From NCBI GenBank assembly GCA_002842205.1, contig PHCI01000018.1, forward strand, positions 1-64,000: DNA of 64,000 nucleotides, read 5' to 3'. The position numbers and the translations under genes were made by a program. Under the pieces are notes generated by a model. The model saw only the letters and a list, made by a program, of their open reading frames with translations, was not told the DNA's origin and searched no databases. Positions 25,564 through 34,317 of this stretch are shown here, one piece after another. The stretch is from Betaproteobacteria bacterium HGW-Betaproteobacteria-3. Its GTDB lineage: Bacteria; Pseudomonadota; Gammaproteobacteria; Burkholderiales; Burkholderiaceae_C. The stretch's first letter is position 1, and each line of letters starts with the position of its first letter.

Positions 25564-26412
25564 ATGAATCACGTCTATATCCTCAATCTCTCGTGCCCGG
25601 ACCGGGCCGGCATCGTGCACGCGGTTTCGGGCTTTCTGCTGGAACGCGGTGGCAACATCGAAGAAGCTGCGCAGTACAACGACCACGGCACCGGCCTGTT
25701 TTTCATGCGGGTGCAGTTCGCCTGCGTGCAGCTCACGCTGGACGACCTGCAGGCCCAGCTCAAGGCGTTTGCCGAACCCTACGGCATGCAATGGCAGCTG
25801 CATGCCCGGGCACAACCCATGCGAACGGTCATTTTTGTCAGCAAGGAAGGGCATTGCCTGAACGACCTGCTGTTCCGCTGGAAGAGCGGCCTGCTCGCGC
25901 TGGACATTCGCGCCATCGTCAGCAACCACCGCGATTTTTACCAGCTTGCCGCCAGCTACAACGTGCCGTTTCACCATGTGCCCATCAGCGCCGCCACCAA
26001 GGCGCAGGCCGAAGCCCGGCAGTATGAAATCGTCCAGAACGAAGACGCCGAACTGGTGGTGCTGGCGCGCTACATGCAGATCTTGAGCGACGACCTGTGC
26101 CGCAAGCTCTCGGGCAAGGCCATCAACATCCACCACAGCTTTTTGCCCAGCTTCAAGGGCGCCCGGCCCTATTACCAGGCACACGACCGCGGTGTGAAGC
26201 TCATCGGCGCCACCGCCCATTACGTGACGGCCGATCTGGACGAAGGCCCCATCATCGAACAGGACGTGGCGCGCGTGGACCACAGCAAGACGGTGGAAGA
26301 CCTGACCGCCATGGGCCGCGACACCGAAAGCCAGGTGCTGGCCCGCGCCGTCCAGTGGCACAGCGAACACCGCGTGCTGCTCAATGGCCACAAGACCGTG
26401 ATCTTCAAGTAG
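25564..26412 (+). CDS. purU: Formyltetrahydrofolate deformylase
   Basis: A 282-residue enzyme that hydrolyses 10-formyltetrahydrofolate to formate and tetrahydrofolate, balancing one-carbon pools and feeding purine synthesis. The N-terminal ACT domain (YILNLSCPDRAGIVHAVSGF) is followed by a formyltransferase-like catalytic domain. It has the conserved INIHHSFLPSFKGARPY motif (Asn/His catalytic residues) and DLDEGPIIEQD (Asp). I chose the ATG at 25564, as residues before it have no homology. The downstream LysR gene starts three bases after its stop. Confidence 0.93.
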   Translation: MNHVYILNLSCPDRAGIVHAVSGFLLERGGNIEEAAQYNDHGTGLFFMRVQFACVQLTLDDLQAQLKAFAEPYGMQWQLHARAQPMRTVIFVSKEGHCLNDLLFRWKSGLLALDIRAIVSNHRDFYQLAASYNVPFHHVPISAATKAQAEARQYEIVQNEDAELVVLARYMQILSDDLCRKLSGKAINIHHSFLPSFKGARPYYQAHDRGVKLIGATAHYVTADLDEGPIIEQDVARVDHSKTVEDLTAMGRDTESQVLARAVQWHSEHRVLLNGHKTVIFK

Positions 26413-26414
26413 CC

Positions 26415-27284
26415 ATGGCCATCCGCATCCCGCCGATCCAGTGTCTGCTGACTTTTGAGGCGCTGGCGCGCCTGCGCAGCGTGACGCAAACGGCGGACGA
26501 GCTCAACGTCACGCCCAGCGCGGTCAGCCACCGGGTCAAGCAACTCGAGCAGATTCTGGGCACCAAGCTGTTCGGGCGCGCAGATTTTTCATTGACCACC
26601 GAAGGCAGCGAATACCTGGCCCATGTGCGCGAAGGGCTCACCGTCCTGCAACGCTTTCCGGGCGGTGCGGCCACCCCGGGCAAACGCAAGCTCAAACTGG
26701 CGGTCACACCCACCTTTGCGCGCTCCATCCTCATGCCGCGGCTGCGCCAGTTCATCGACGCCTACCCGGAGATCGACCTGACGCTGCAGGTGTCCATCCC
26801 CCTGCTGGACGTGGTGGCCGAGGACGCCGACCTGACCGTGCGCTTTGGCACCGGCCGCTACGCCGATGTGGAACATTTCTGCCTGCTCAAGGACGAGGTC
26901 ACGCCGCTGGCCTCGCCGGCCTACATCCGGGAAAACGGCCCGTTCGAAACGACCGAAGACCTGCAACGGGCGGCCCTGCTGCGCAGCCCGCTGGAGCCCT
27001 GGCGCACCTGGTTTGCGGCCCATGAACTCGACTGGCCCGAGCCGCTGGACGGCTCCACCTTCAATGACATCGGCCTCATGTGCGACGCCGCGGCCCAGGG
27101 CCTCGGTGTGGCGCTGGTGCGCCTGAAGCTGGGCGCACCCTGGATCGAGGACGGCTCGCTGGAGCGCCTGGCCGAGCGCAGCGTGCCCTCACCGCATGCG
27201 CACTACCTGTGCTGGAAGACCGGTGCCATGGACCGCTGGGAATGTGCGGCCTTTGCAGAATGGCTCAAAAAGAGCGTGGTCTGA
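26415..27284 (+). CDS. LysR family transcriptional regulator (GcvA-like)
   Basis: A 289-residue regulator with an N-terminal winged helix-turn-helix (LLTFEALARLRSVTQTADEL, then TPSAVSHRVKQLEQILG) and a LysR substrate-binding domain. The effector domain resembles GcvA-type regulators (DVVAEDADLTVRFGTGRYADVE, then DGSTFNDIGLMCDAAAQGLGVAL). The start lies two bases past the purU stop codon, so the two genes are probably cotranscribed. Its target may be purU-linked one-carbon metabolism or the glcD-lrgAB genes 140 bases downstream; the sequence does not decide. Confidence 0.88.
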   Translation: MAIRIPPIQCLLTFEALARLRSVTQTADELNVTPSAVSHRVKQLEQILGTKLFGRADFSLTTEGSEYLAHVREGLTVLQRFPGGAATPGKRKLKLAVTPTFARSILMPRLRQFIDAYPEIDLTLQVSIPLLDVVAEDADLTVRFGTGRYADVEHFCLLKDEVTPLASPAYIRENGPFETTEDLQRAALLRSPLEPWRTWFAAHELDWPEPLDGSTFNDIGLMCDAAAQGLGVALVRLKLGAPWIEDGSLERLAERSVPSPHAHYLCWKTGAMDRWECAAFAEWLKKSVV

Positions 27285-27424
27285 GAGACTGGGCGTTGTT
27301 CGCGCGGGACCGCCCGATGGCGGCAATTCACACCCCGCTGCAAGTTTCTTCAAGCCACCGGGCGCGGTTTTGCCTTAGAGTTGCCTCCAGTGGCTGCGCC
27401 ATTGCAGCACCGTGAGGCCCCGCC

Positions 27425-28927
27425 ATGAACGCCCCTGTCACCTCCAGCCAGCAAGACCTGATCGCCCGCGCCGAACGCCAGTCGCTGGTGGTTCGTGCGC
27501 TGTCGGCGCACCTGCCGGCCCACGCGCTGCTGTGGACGCCTGAAGACACCGTGCCCTACGAATGTGACGGCCTGACCGCCTACCGCGAGCGCCCGCTGGT
27601 GGTGGCCCTGCCCGAGACCTATGAACAGGTCCAGGCGGTGCTCAAGACGTGCCACAAGCTCGATGTACCGATCGTGGCGCGCGGCGCCGGCACCGGCCTG
27701 TCGGGCGGCGCCATGCCCAACCGCATGGGCGTCACCCTGTCGCTGGCCAAGTTCAACCGCATCCTCCAGCTGGACCGGCTGAGCCGCACCGCCGTCGTCC
27801 AGGGGGGCGTGCGCAACCTCGCCATCAGCGAGGCCGCCGCGCCGCTGGGCCTGTACTACGCCCCCGACCCGTCGAGCCAGATCGCCTGCACCATCGGCGG
27901 CAATGTGGCCGAAAACTCCGGCGGCGTGCACTGCCTGAAATACGGCCTGACGCTGCACAACGTGCTCAAGGTCAGGGGGTTTACCGTCGAGGGCGAGCCG
28001 GTGGAGTTCGGCAGCGATGCCTTGGACGCCGCCGGGTACGACCTGCTGGCCCTCGTGGTGGGCAGCGAAGGCATGCTGGCCGTCACCACCGAAGTCACCG
28101 TCAAACTCATCCCCAAGCCGCAACTGGCGCGCTGCATCATGGCCAGCTTTGACGACATCCGCAAGGCCGGTGACGCGGTGGCCGCCGTGATCGCCGCGGG
28201 CATCATCCCGGCCGGGCTCGAAATGATGGACAAGCCCATGACGGCGGCCGTGGAAGACTACGTGCACGCCGGTTACGACCTCACGGCCGAGGCCATTTTG
28301 CTGTGCGAAAGCGACGGCACCCCCGAAGAAGTTGAAGAAGAAATTGGCCGCATGGTCGCCGTGCTGCAGGGCGCGGGCGCCACCGGCATTGCCGTCAGCC
28401 AGAGCGAAGCCGAGCGCCTGCGGTTCTGGAGCGGCCGCAAGAATGCCTTTCCGGCCTCGGGCCGCATCAGCCCGGACTACATGTGCATGGACTCCACCAT
28501 TCCGCGCAACCGGCTGGCCGACATCCTGCTGGCGATCCAGAAAATGGAGAAAAAATACCAGCTCCGCTGCGCCAACGTGTTTCACGCCGGTGACGGCAAC
28601 CTGCACCCGCTGATCCTGTTCGACGCCAACGACCCCGACCAACTGCACCGCTGCGAGCTGTTCGGCGCCGAGATTCTGGAAACCAGTGTCGCCATGGGTG
28701 GCACCGTGACCGGCGAGCACGGCGTGGGCGTGGAGAAGCTCAACAGCATGTGCGTGCAGTTCAGCGCCGAGGAAAACGAACAGATGTTCGGCGTCAAGCG
28801 CGCCTTTGACGCCAAGGGCCTGCTCAACCCCGGCAAGGTCATCCCCACCCTGCACCGCTGCGCCGAGTACGGCAAGATGCTGGTGCGCGGCGGCCAGATT
28901 TCGCATCCCGACCTTCCGCGGTTCTGA
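27425..28927 (+). CDS. glcD: Glycolate oxidase subunit GlcD-like FAD-linked oxidase
   Basis: A 500-residue flavoprotein of the vanillyl-alcohol-oxidase fold. The N-terminal FAD domain shows VPIVARGAGTGLSGGAMP and CTIGGNVAENSGG. The C-terminal cap ends in the conserved NVFHAGDGNLHP and TGEHGVGVEKL motifs with FAD-linked histidines. Length equals E. coli GlcD (499). GlcD usually works with GlcE and GlcF to oxidise glycolate or lactate to the oxoacid, passing electrons to the respiratory chain; neither partner gene is in the window. GAGG precedes the ATG. lrgA follows after 14 bases. Confidence 0.88.
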   Translation: MNAPVTSSQQDLIARAERQSLVVRALSAHLPAHALLWTPEDTVPYECDGLTAYRERPLVVALPETYEQVQAVLKTCHKLDVPIVARGAGTGLSGGAMPNRMGVTLSLAKFNRILQLDRLSRTAVVQGGVRNLAISEAAAPLGLYYAPDPSSQIACTIGGNVAENSGGVHCLKYGLTLHNVLKVRGFTVEGEPVEFGSDALDAAGYDLLALVVGSEGMLAVTTEVTVKLIPKPQLARCIMASFDDIRKAGDAVAAVIAAGIIPAGLEMMDKPMTAAVEDYVHAGYDLTAEAILLCESDGTPEEVEEEIGRMVAVLQGAGATGIAVSQSEAERLRFWSGRKNAFPASGRISPDYMCMDSTIPRNRLADILLAIQKMEKKYQLRCANVFHAGDGNLHPLILFDANDPDQLHRCELFGAEILETSVAMGGTVTGEHGVGVEKLNSMCVQFSAEENEQMFGVKRAFDAKGLLNPGKVIPTLHRCAEYGKMLVRGGQISHPDLPRF

Positions 28928-28941
28928 CGCCCCCGCCTCGC

Positions 28942-29301
28942 ATGCGCGCGCTGCACGGACTGACCTGGCTGCTGGCCCTGCAATCGCTGGGCGAAGTGAT
29001 CTCCCGGCTGCTTCACCTGCCGCTGCCCGGCCCGGTGGTGGGCATGGTGCTTTTGCTGCTGGCCCTGCGCTGGCCGGCCGTGCGCGCGCCGGTGGCCGCC
29101 TGCGCGGATTTCCTGCTGTCGCACCTGTCGCTGCTGTTCGTGCCGGTGGGCGTGGGCGTTATGACCCACCTGGGGCTGGTCAGCGCGTATGGCGTTCGCA
29201 TGCTGCTGGTGGTGGTGCTGTCCACTTGGATCGGCATGGCCGTCACGGCACTGGTGCTGCGGGCGCTGGCGGCAAGGGGGGCAGATGCCGAACTTCGTTG
29301 A
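28942..29301 (+). CDS. lrgA: CidA/LrgA family membrane protein
   Basis: A 119-residue protein with four hydrophobic segments and the family signature LPLPGPVVGMVLLLLAL, followed by HLSLLFVPVGVGVMTH. CidA/LrgA proteins are small inner-membrane proteins first described as holin-like. With LrgB they form the bacterial counterpart of the plant plastid glycolate/glycerate transporter PLGG1. The gene lies 14 bases after glcD and overlaps lrgB by 17 bases. That context favours transport of glycolate or another small organic acid over cell lysis, though this is inference. Confidence 0.88.
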   Translation: MRALHGLTWLLALQSLGEVISRLLHLPLPGPVVGMVLLLLALRWPAVRAPVAACADFLLSHLSLLFVPVGVGVMTHLGLVSAYGVRMLLVVVLSTWIGMAVTALVLRALAARGADAELR

Positions 29302-30010
29302 ACTCTGGGTCTATCTCTCCACCACCCCGCTGTTCGGCCTGACGGCCACGCTGGTGGTTTACGTGTTCGCCCAGGCACTTTACGCCCGTCTGAACCAGGC
29401 GCCGTGGGCCAACCCGGTGCTCTGGAGCGTGGTGGCGCTGGCCACCGGTTTGTTGCTCACGGGCGTGCCCTACCCCACCTATTTTTCGGGCGCGCAGTTC
29501 ATCCACTTCCTGCTGGGGCCGGCCGTGGTGGCACTGGCCTGGCCGCTGTGGCAGCGCCGGGCCGAGTTGCAAAAGCGCTGGGGCCGCCTGCTGGTGGCCG
29601 CGCTGCTCGGGGGTGCGGCGGCCAGCGGATCGGCCGTGGCGCTGGCGCTGGCCGTGGGCTTGCCCATGGACGTCGTGCTGTCCATGGCGCCCAAATCGGT
29701 GACCGCGCCCGTGGCCATGGGCGTGGCCGAAAAAATCGGCGGCATTCCGGCGCTGGCCGCCGTGTTTGCGGTGCTGACTGGCCTGGTGGGAGCCTTGAGC
29801 GCCAAATACCTCTTTGCGCTCATGCGGGTGCCCACCACGGTTGAGGGCTGGACAGTTCGCGGCTTTGCGCTGGGCACGGCAGCGCACGGCATCGGCGCCG
29901 CCCGGGCCCTGCAGGTGAACGCCGACGCCGGCGCCTACGCCGGTCTGGCGCTGGGCATTCAGGTGGTGACGGCTTCGCTCTTGCTGCCGCTGGCGTTCCG
30001 GCTGTTCTGA
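29285..30010 (+). CDS. lrgB: LrgB/CidB family membrane protein
   Basis: A 241-residue inner-membrane protein with the LrgB signatures PTYFSGAQFIHFLLGPAVVALA, SMAPKSVTAPVAMGVAEKIGG and GTAAHGIGAARAL. The ATG at 29285, preceded by a purine-rich AAGGGGGG run, gives the usual family length, whereas the longer frame overlaps lrgA fully. The last 52 bases overlap, tail to tail, the 3' end of the aminotransferase gene on the other strand. It should act with LrgA as an organic-acid carrier. Confidence 0.9.
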   Translation: MPNFVELWVYLSTTPLFGLTATLVVYVFAQALYARLNQAPWANPVLWSVVALATGLLLTGVPYPTYFSGAQFIHFLLGPAVVALAWPLWQRRAELQKRWGRLLVAALLGGAAASGSAVALALAVGLPMDVVLSMAPKSVTAPVAMGVAEKIGGIPALAAVFAVLTGLVGALSAKYLFALMRVPTTVEGWTVRGFALGTAAHGIGAARALQVNADAGAYAGLALGIQVVTASLLLPLAFRLF

Positions 30011-31143
30011 GCCGCCGGCAGCACGCGGTCGAGCGCGGCCTGCAGCTGCGCCACCGTGCGGTCCACGTGGTGCCACTTCTCCAGGCCGAACAGGCCGATG
30101 CGGAAGGTCATGAAGTCGGCCGGCTCGTCGCATTGCAGCGGCACACCGGCGGCGGTTTGCAGGCCTTCGGCCAGAAACTTCCTGCTCGATTGGATTTCGG
30201 GGTCTTCGGTGTAGCTCACCACCACGCCGGGCGCTTGGAAGCCGGGGGCCGCCACGCTCGGAATGCCGCGGCCTTCGAACAGCGCGCGCACCTTGCGGCC
30301 GAGTTCGATCTGCTCCGCCTTGACCTTGTCAAACCCGTAGCTGCGGGTTTCGACCATGACCTCGCGCAACCGGGTGAGCGCGTCGGTCGGCATGGTGGCG
30401 TGGTAGGCGTGGCCGCCGTTTTCATAGGCTTCCATGATCTGCAGCCATTTCTTGAGGTCGCAGGCAAAGCTGGTGCTGGTGGTGCCGTCGATGGCCTGGC
30501 GGGCGCGTTCGCTGAGCATCACCATGGCGCAGCAGGGCGAGCTGCTCCAGCCCTTTTGCGGCGCGCTGACCAGCACGTCCACGCCCGTGGCCTTCATGTC
30601 CACCCACATGGCCCCCGAGGCAATGCAGTCGAGCACGAACAGGCCACCCACCTCGTGCACGGCGTCGGCCACGGCTTTGAGGTAGTCGTCGGGCAGGATC
30701 ATGCCGGCCGCCGTTTCCACGTGCGGGGCAAACACCACCGCAGGTTTTTGCGCGCGGATGGTGGCGGTCACCTCGTCGATGGGGGCGGGAATCCAGGGCG
30801 ACTGCTTGCCGGTGCCGGTGCGTCGGGCCTTGAGCACCGTGGCGTCGGTGGTGATGCGGCCCATGTCGATGATCTGCGACCAGCGATAGCTGAACCAGCC
30901 GTTGCGCAGGATCAGCACTTTTTTGTCGTTGGCAAACTGCCGCGCCACCGATTCCATGCCAAAGGTGCCGCTGCCCGGCACCAGCACGGTCGAATGGGTG
31001 TGGTAGACGCTTTTCAGGATGCCCGAGATGTCCTTCATCACGCCCTGGAAGCTTTTGGACATGTGGTTCAGGGCGCGGTCGGTGTAGACCACCGAAAATT
31101 CAAGCAGGCCGTCAGGGTCGACGTTGGGCAAAAGTCCGGGCAT
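29959..31143 (-). CDS. Class V aminotransferase, alanine-glyoxylate/serine-glyoxylate type
   Basis: A 394-residue PLP enzyme. Conserved parts are LVPGSGTFGMESVARQFAND, FAPHVETAAGMI, the cofactor Asp in GGLFVLDCIASGAMW, and the PLP lysine in VLVSAPQKGWSSSPCCA. The family moves an amino group from alanine or serine to glyoxylate, making glycine. GGAG precedes the ATG at 31143. Its last 17 codons lie antisense to the end of lrgB and code for a Ser- and Asn-rich tail not needed by the fold. Facing glcD-lrgAB, it could consume the glyoxylate they supply. Confidence 0.85.
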   Translation of the reverse strand: MPGLLPNVDPDGLLEFSVVYTDRALNHMSKSFQGVMKDISGILKSVYHTHSTVLVPGSGTFGMESVARQFANDKKVLILRNGWFSYRWSQIIDMGRITTDATVLKARRTGTGKQSPWIPAPIDEVTATIRAQKPAVVFAPHVETAAGMILPDDYLKAVADAVHEVGGLFVLDCIASGAMWVDMKATGVDVLVSAPQKGWSSSPCCAMVMLSERARQAIDGTTSTSFACDLKKWLQIMEAYENGGHAYHATMPTDALTRLREVMVETRSYGFDKVKAEQIELGRKVRALFEGRGIPSVAAPGFQAPGVVVSYTEDPEIQSSRKFLAEGLQTAAGVPLQCDEPADFMTFRIGLFGLEKWHHVDRTVAQLQAALDRVLPAAQNSRNASGSKSEAVTT

Positions 31144-31235
31144 GGTGGTCTCCGTTTCAGGGCGTCATGGGGATGGCACCGGCCCTCGGGCCGTGCGGGT
31201 GGATCAGCTTAGCACGGCCTGCGGCCGGGCGCCCG

Positions 31236-33086
31236 TCACCAGGAATCGACCATCCGGGCACTCTCGGTGTTCCCGGGACCGGCCGCGCAAGCCGCCTGCA
31301 GCCCCTGCGCCAGCCAGCCACGGGTTTCGGCCGGATCGATCACCGCGTCGATCTCCAGCGTGGCCGCCATGTTGAGGGCACCGCCGTTCTCGTATTGTTG
31401 CGCCACCAGCCTGTCGTAGAGAGCTTGCCGCGCCGGGCCTTCGGGCGCCGCCGCCAGCTCCTTGCGGTAGCCCAGGCGCACCGCGCCCTCCAGCCCCATG
31501 GCGCCGAACTCGCCCGTAGGCCAGGCCACGTTGAACACGGGCGCATGAAACCCGCCGGCCGTCATGGCCATGGCGCCCAGCCCGTAGCCCTTGCGCAGCA
31601 CCACGCTGAAGAATGGCACGCGCAGATGCGCGGCGGCGATGAACATCCGGCTCACGTGCCGCACCTGGGCCTGCGCCTCGATGTCGGGCCCGACCATGAA
31701 GCCCGGCGTGTCCACCAGGCTCACCAGCGGCAGGCCGTGGGCGTTGCACAGTTGCATGAATCGCGCGGCCTTGTCGGCGGCGTCGGCGTCGATGGCGCCG
31801 CCCAGGTGCAGCGGGTTGTTGGCCAGCAACCCGACCGGCCGGCCTTCGATACGGCCGAGCGCCGTGTGAATGCCCACGCCGAAGCCGGTGCGCAATTCCA
31901 GCAGCGAGCCCGCGTCCACGATACCGACCATGGCCGCGCGGGTGTCGTACACGCGCAGGCGGTTTTCGGGCACCACGTCGCGCAGCGCCTGCGGGTCGGG
32001 CGCCGTGAAGGCGGCCACCCGCCCTTGAAAAAACGACAGGTAGTGGCGCGCCGCCGCCACGGCCGCCGCTTCGTCGTCGACCCGCACGTCGATGACACCA
32101 TTGGCATGTTGCACCTCACTCGGGCCGATCTGTTCGGGCGTGCAGACGCCCAGCCCGCCGCCCTCCACCATGGCCGGGCCGCCCATGCCGATGTTGCTGC
32201 CCCGGGTGGCGATGATCACGTCGCAGCAGCCCAGCAGTGCCGCGTTGCCCGCAAAACAGCGCCCCGCCACGATGCCAACCACCGGCACCTGGCCATTGAG
32301 CCGCGCAAAACTGGCAAACGTGCCCACGTGCAGTCCGGCCACGATGGGCATGTCGGTGTCGCCCGGCCGGCCCCCGCCGCCTTCGGCCATCAGCACGACC
32401 GGCAGCCGGTTCTGCAGCGCGATGCCAAGCAGCCGGTCGGTCTTCTGGTGGTTGCGCAGGCCCTGCGTGCCCGCCAGCACCGTGGCGTCGTAGGCCATGA
32501 CCACGGCCTGGGCCGCCTCGGCGCCGAACAGCGCCGCGTTGATGCTGCCGATGCCCGTGACCATGCCGTCGGCCGGGGTGTTGCGCACCAGGTCGTCCTC
32601 GCTGCGGCGGCTGCGCTGCGCGGCCACCGCCAGTGCGCCGTATTCCTTGAAGCTGCCCGCGTCGCACAGGTCGGCGATGTTTTCGCGGGCGGTGCGCAGG
32701 CCCAGCGCGTGGCGTTTGGCCACGGCCTCGGGCCGGTTTGCGTCGAGCGTCAGGGCGTGGCGGTCGATCACGCGCTGCAGATCGGCCCGCAGACCGCCTG
32801 CCGGGCTGGAAACCGTGTCAGGCGACAAATTATGAGGTTTTTTGGCATCTTCCCCCCGTCGAATGGCAATAGTTTGCTCTATATTTAGTAGCAAATCACC
32901 TTTCTCAACGGCATCTCCGGCCGCGAAAAACACCGCCTGCACCCTGCCGTCCACAGGCGCGCGGATTTCGTGTTCCATCTTCATGGCTTCCAGGATCAGC
33001 AGCAGATCGCCCTGGCGCACGTCGGCGCCGGGCGTCACGCAATATTCCACCACCAGGGCCTGCAAGGGAGCGCGAAGTTCGGTCAT
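31236..33086 (-). CDS. Biotinyl domain - carboxyltransferase fusion (acyl-CoA carboxylase type)
   Basis: A 616-residue fusion. Residues 1-70 form a biotinyl domain with the biotin lysine in EAMKMEHE (Lys36). The rest is a full acyl-CoA carboxyltransferase with N- and C-halves: GMVTGIGSINAALFGAEAAQ, MAEGGGGRPGDTDMP, NIGMGGPAMVEGGGLG and LVSLVDTPGFMVGPDIEAQ. It would move a carboxyl group from biotin to an acyl-CoA, but the biotin carboxylase is not nearby and the acyl substrate is unknown. Domain order, biotin domain ahead of carboxyltransferase, is uncommon. The linker (about residues 63-86) is encoded by a dispersed AT-rich repeat. The start at 33086 is the only Met just before the biotinyl domain. 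Confidence 0.82.
   Translation of the reverse strand: MTELRAPLQALVVEYCVTPGADVRQGDLLLILEAMKMEHEIRAPVDGRVQAVFFAAGDAVEKGDLLLNIEQTIAIRRGEDAKKPHNLSPDTVSSPAGGLRADLQRVIDRHALTLDANRPEAVAKRHALGLRTARENIADLCDAGSFKEYGALAVAAQRSRRSEDDLVRNTPADGMVTGIGSINAALFGAEAAQAVVMAYDATVLAGTQGLRNHQKTDRLLGIALQNRLPVVLMAEGGGGRPGDTDMPIVAGLHVGTFASFARLNGQVPVVGIVAGRCFAGNAALLGCCDVIIATRGSNIGMGGPAMVEGGGLGVCTPEQIGPSEVQHANGVIDVRVDDEAAAVAAARHYLSFFQGRVAAFTAPDPQALRDVVPENRLRVYDTRAAMVGIVDAGSLLELRTGFGVGIHTALGRIEGRPVGLLANNPLHLGGAIDADAADKAARFMQLCNAHGLPLVSLVDTPGFMVGPDIEAQAQVRHVSRMFIAAAHLRVPFFSVVLRKGYGLGAMAMTAGGFHAPVFNVAWPTGEFGAMGLEGAVRLGYRKELAAAPEGPARQALYDRLVAQQYENGGALNMAATLEIDAVIDPAETRGWLAQGLQAACAAGPGNTESARMVDSW
32826..32897 (+). repeat. AT-rich intragenic dispersed repeat, copy 3
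   Basis: It contains CCCCCCGTCGAATGG followed by an AT-rich TATATTTAGTAGCAAA end, matching the core and end of the copy at 57424 in the same orientation. It encodes the linker joining the biotinyl and carboxyltransferase domains of the gene on the minus strand, with no frame break. Confidence 0.6.
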
Positions 33087-33212
33087 GGGGGTGATTTTGC
33101 GGGCAGCCGCGAGGGCGCTGGCGTCAAGCGGGCGACACGGCGGCCCGCGCCACGTTTCGCGGGGCGCACGCGACCGCGACCGCGACCGCCTGAAGTTGAC
33201 ACAATAGCGGCC

Positions 33213-34220
33213 ATGTCCTTTGTTCCCCTGATCGAACTCACCCGCGGTGGCACGCTGGAGTGCCAGCACTTTGGCGCGGTGGCCGTGGTCAACGCCCAGG
33301 GCCGCCTGCTGGCCCGCGTCGGCGACGCCGACTGGCTGACGTTCTCGCGCTCCACGCTCAAGGCCCTGCAGGCGCTGCCCTTCATGGAAGGCGGCGGCGC
33401 GCGCAAGTTCGGCTTTACCTCGGCGCAACTGGCCCTGCTGTGCGCCAGCCACAACGGCGAAGACGCGCACGTCACCCAGGTGCAGGCCATGCTCGACCAG
33501 GTGGGGGTGCCCACCCGCGCATTGCAGTGCGGCTGCCACGTGCCGCTGCGCTTCACCTACACCGACACCCCGGTCCCCGAAGGCCTGCGCTACGACGAGC
33601 GCCACAACAACTGCAGCGGCAAGCACGCCGGCTTCCTGGCGTACTGCGTGCAGCACGGGTTGCCGCTGGACGACTACGTCAACCCCGATCACCCGCTGCA
33701 GCAGGCGATCCGCCGCGATGTGGCCCGGGCCGTGCGCTGCGCCCCGCACGCGTTGCGCATGGGCATCGACGGCTGCTCCGCCCCCAATTACGCGCTGCCC
33801 CTGTCCCGCCTGGCCGGCGCCTACGCCCGGCTGGCCAGCGGCGCACGCGACGGCGAGTTCGGCGAGAGCTTTGCCGCGCTGTCCGACGCCATGACGGCGC
33901 ACCCCGACCTGGTGTCGGGCACCGGCCGCAACGACCTGGCCTTCATGCGCGCGGGCCGCGGCGACTGGGTCAGCAAGGTCGGCGCCGACGGCGTGCAGGT
34001 GCTGGGCAGCAAAAGCCGGGGCGAAGCCCTGGCCATCAAGATCATCGACGGCAACAAGCCCGCGCTGTTTGCCGCCACGGTCGAGGTGCTGGCGCAGCTG
34101 GGCTGGCTGGACGAGGCCCAGCGCGCCGAACTCGCCCCCTGGCGCGCCGCGGCCCTCGTCAACGCGCGCGGCCTGCAGGTGGGCGAGCGCCGTGTGGCGT
34201 TCCGTTTGCAGGCCGCCTGA
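33213..34220 (+). CDS. Asparaginase (AnsA/type II-like family of Rhizobium type)
   Basis: A 335-residue enzyme matching the asparaginase_II family typified by Rhizobium etli AnsA, unrelated to the E. coli asparaginases. The N-terminal IELTRGGTLECQHFG, the block HNNCSGKHAGFLAYC (Cys and Lys of the proposed active site), MGIDGCSAPNYALPL and GTGRNDLAFM are visible. It should hydrolyse asparagine to aspartate and ammonia in the cytoplasm. The gene is divergent from the carboxyltransferase fusion and followed after 97 bases by arginase; together they suggest use of nitrogen-rich amino acids. Confidence 0.82.
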   Translation: MSFVPLIELTRGGTLECQHFGAVAVVNAQGRLLARVGDADWLTFSRSTLKALQALPFMEGGGARKFGFTSAQLALLCASHNGEDAHVTQVQAMLDQVGVPTRALQCGCHVPLRFTYTDTPVPEGLRYDERHNNCSGKHAGFLAYCVQHGLPLDDYVNPDHPLQQAIRRDVARAVRCAPHALRMGIDGCSAPNYALPLSRLAGAYARLASGARDGEFGESFAALSDAMTAHPDLVSGTGRNDLAFMRAGRGDWVSKVGADGVQVLGSKSRGEALAIKIIDGNKPALFAATVEVLAQLGWLDEAQRAELAPWRAAALVNARGLQVGERRVAFRLQAA

Positions 34221-34317
34221 GCCACGCCGCCACCACTGCGCCGCGTCACCCCACGCCCCCCGCACCCGCACCCGCACCCGCACTGCCCTCCACCGTCCTC
34301 AACCCCCACCCCTCATC

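Noticed and set aside
33172-33191. Tandem GCGACC units ahead of the asparaginase gene
   Set aside because: Only about three short units in a GC-rich leader; no evidence of function or mobility.
33087-34283. Upstream extension of the carboxyltransferase frame by about 400 codons
   Set aside because: The extension is antisense to the asparaginase gene and the biotinyl domain begins right at the ATG at 33086.
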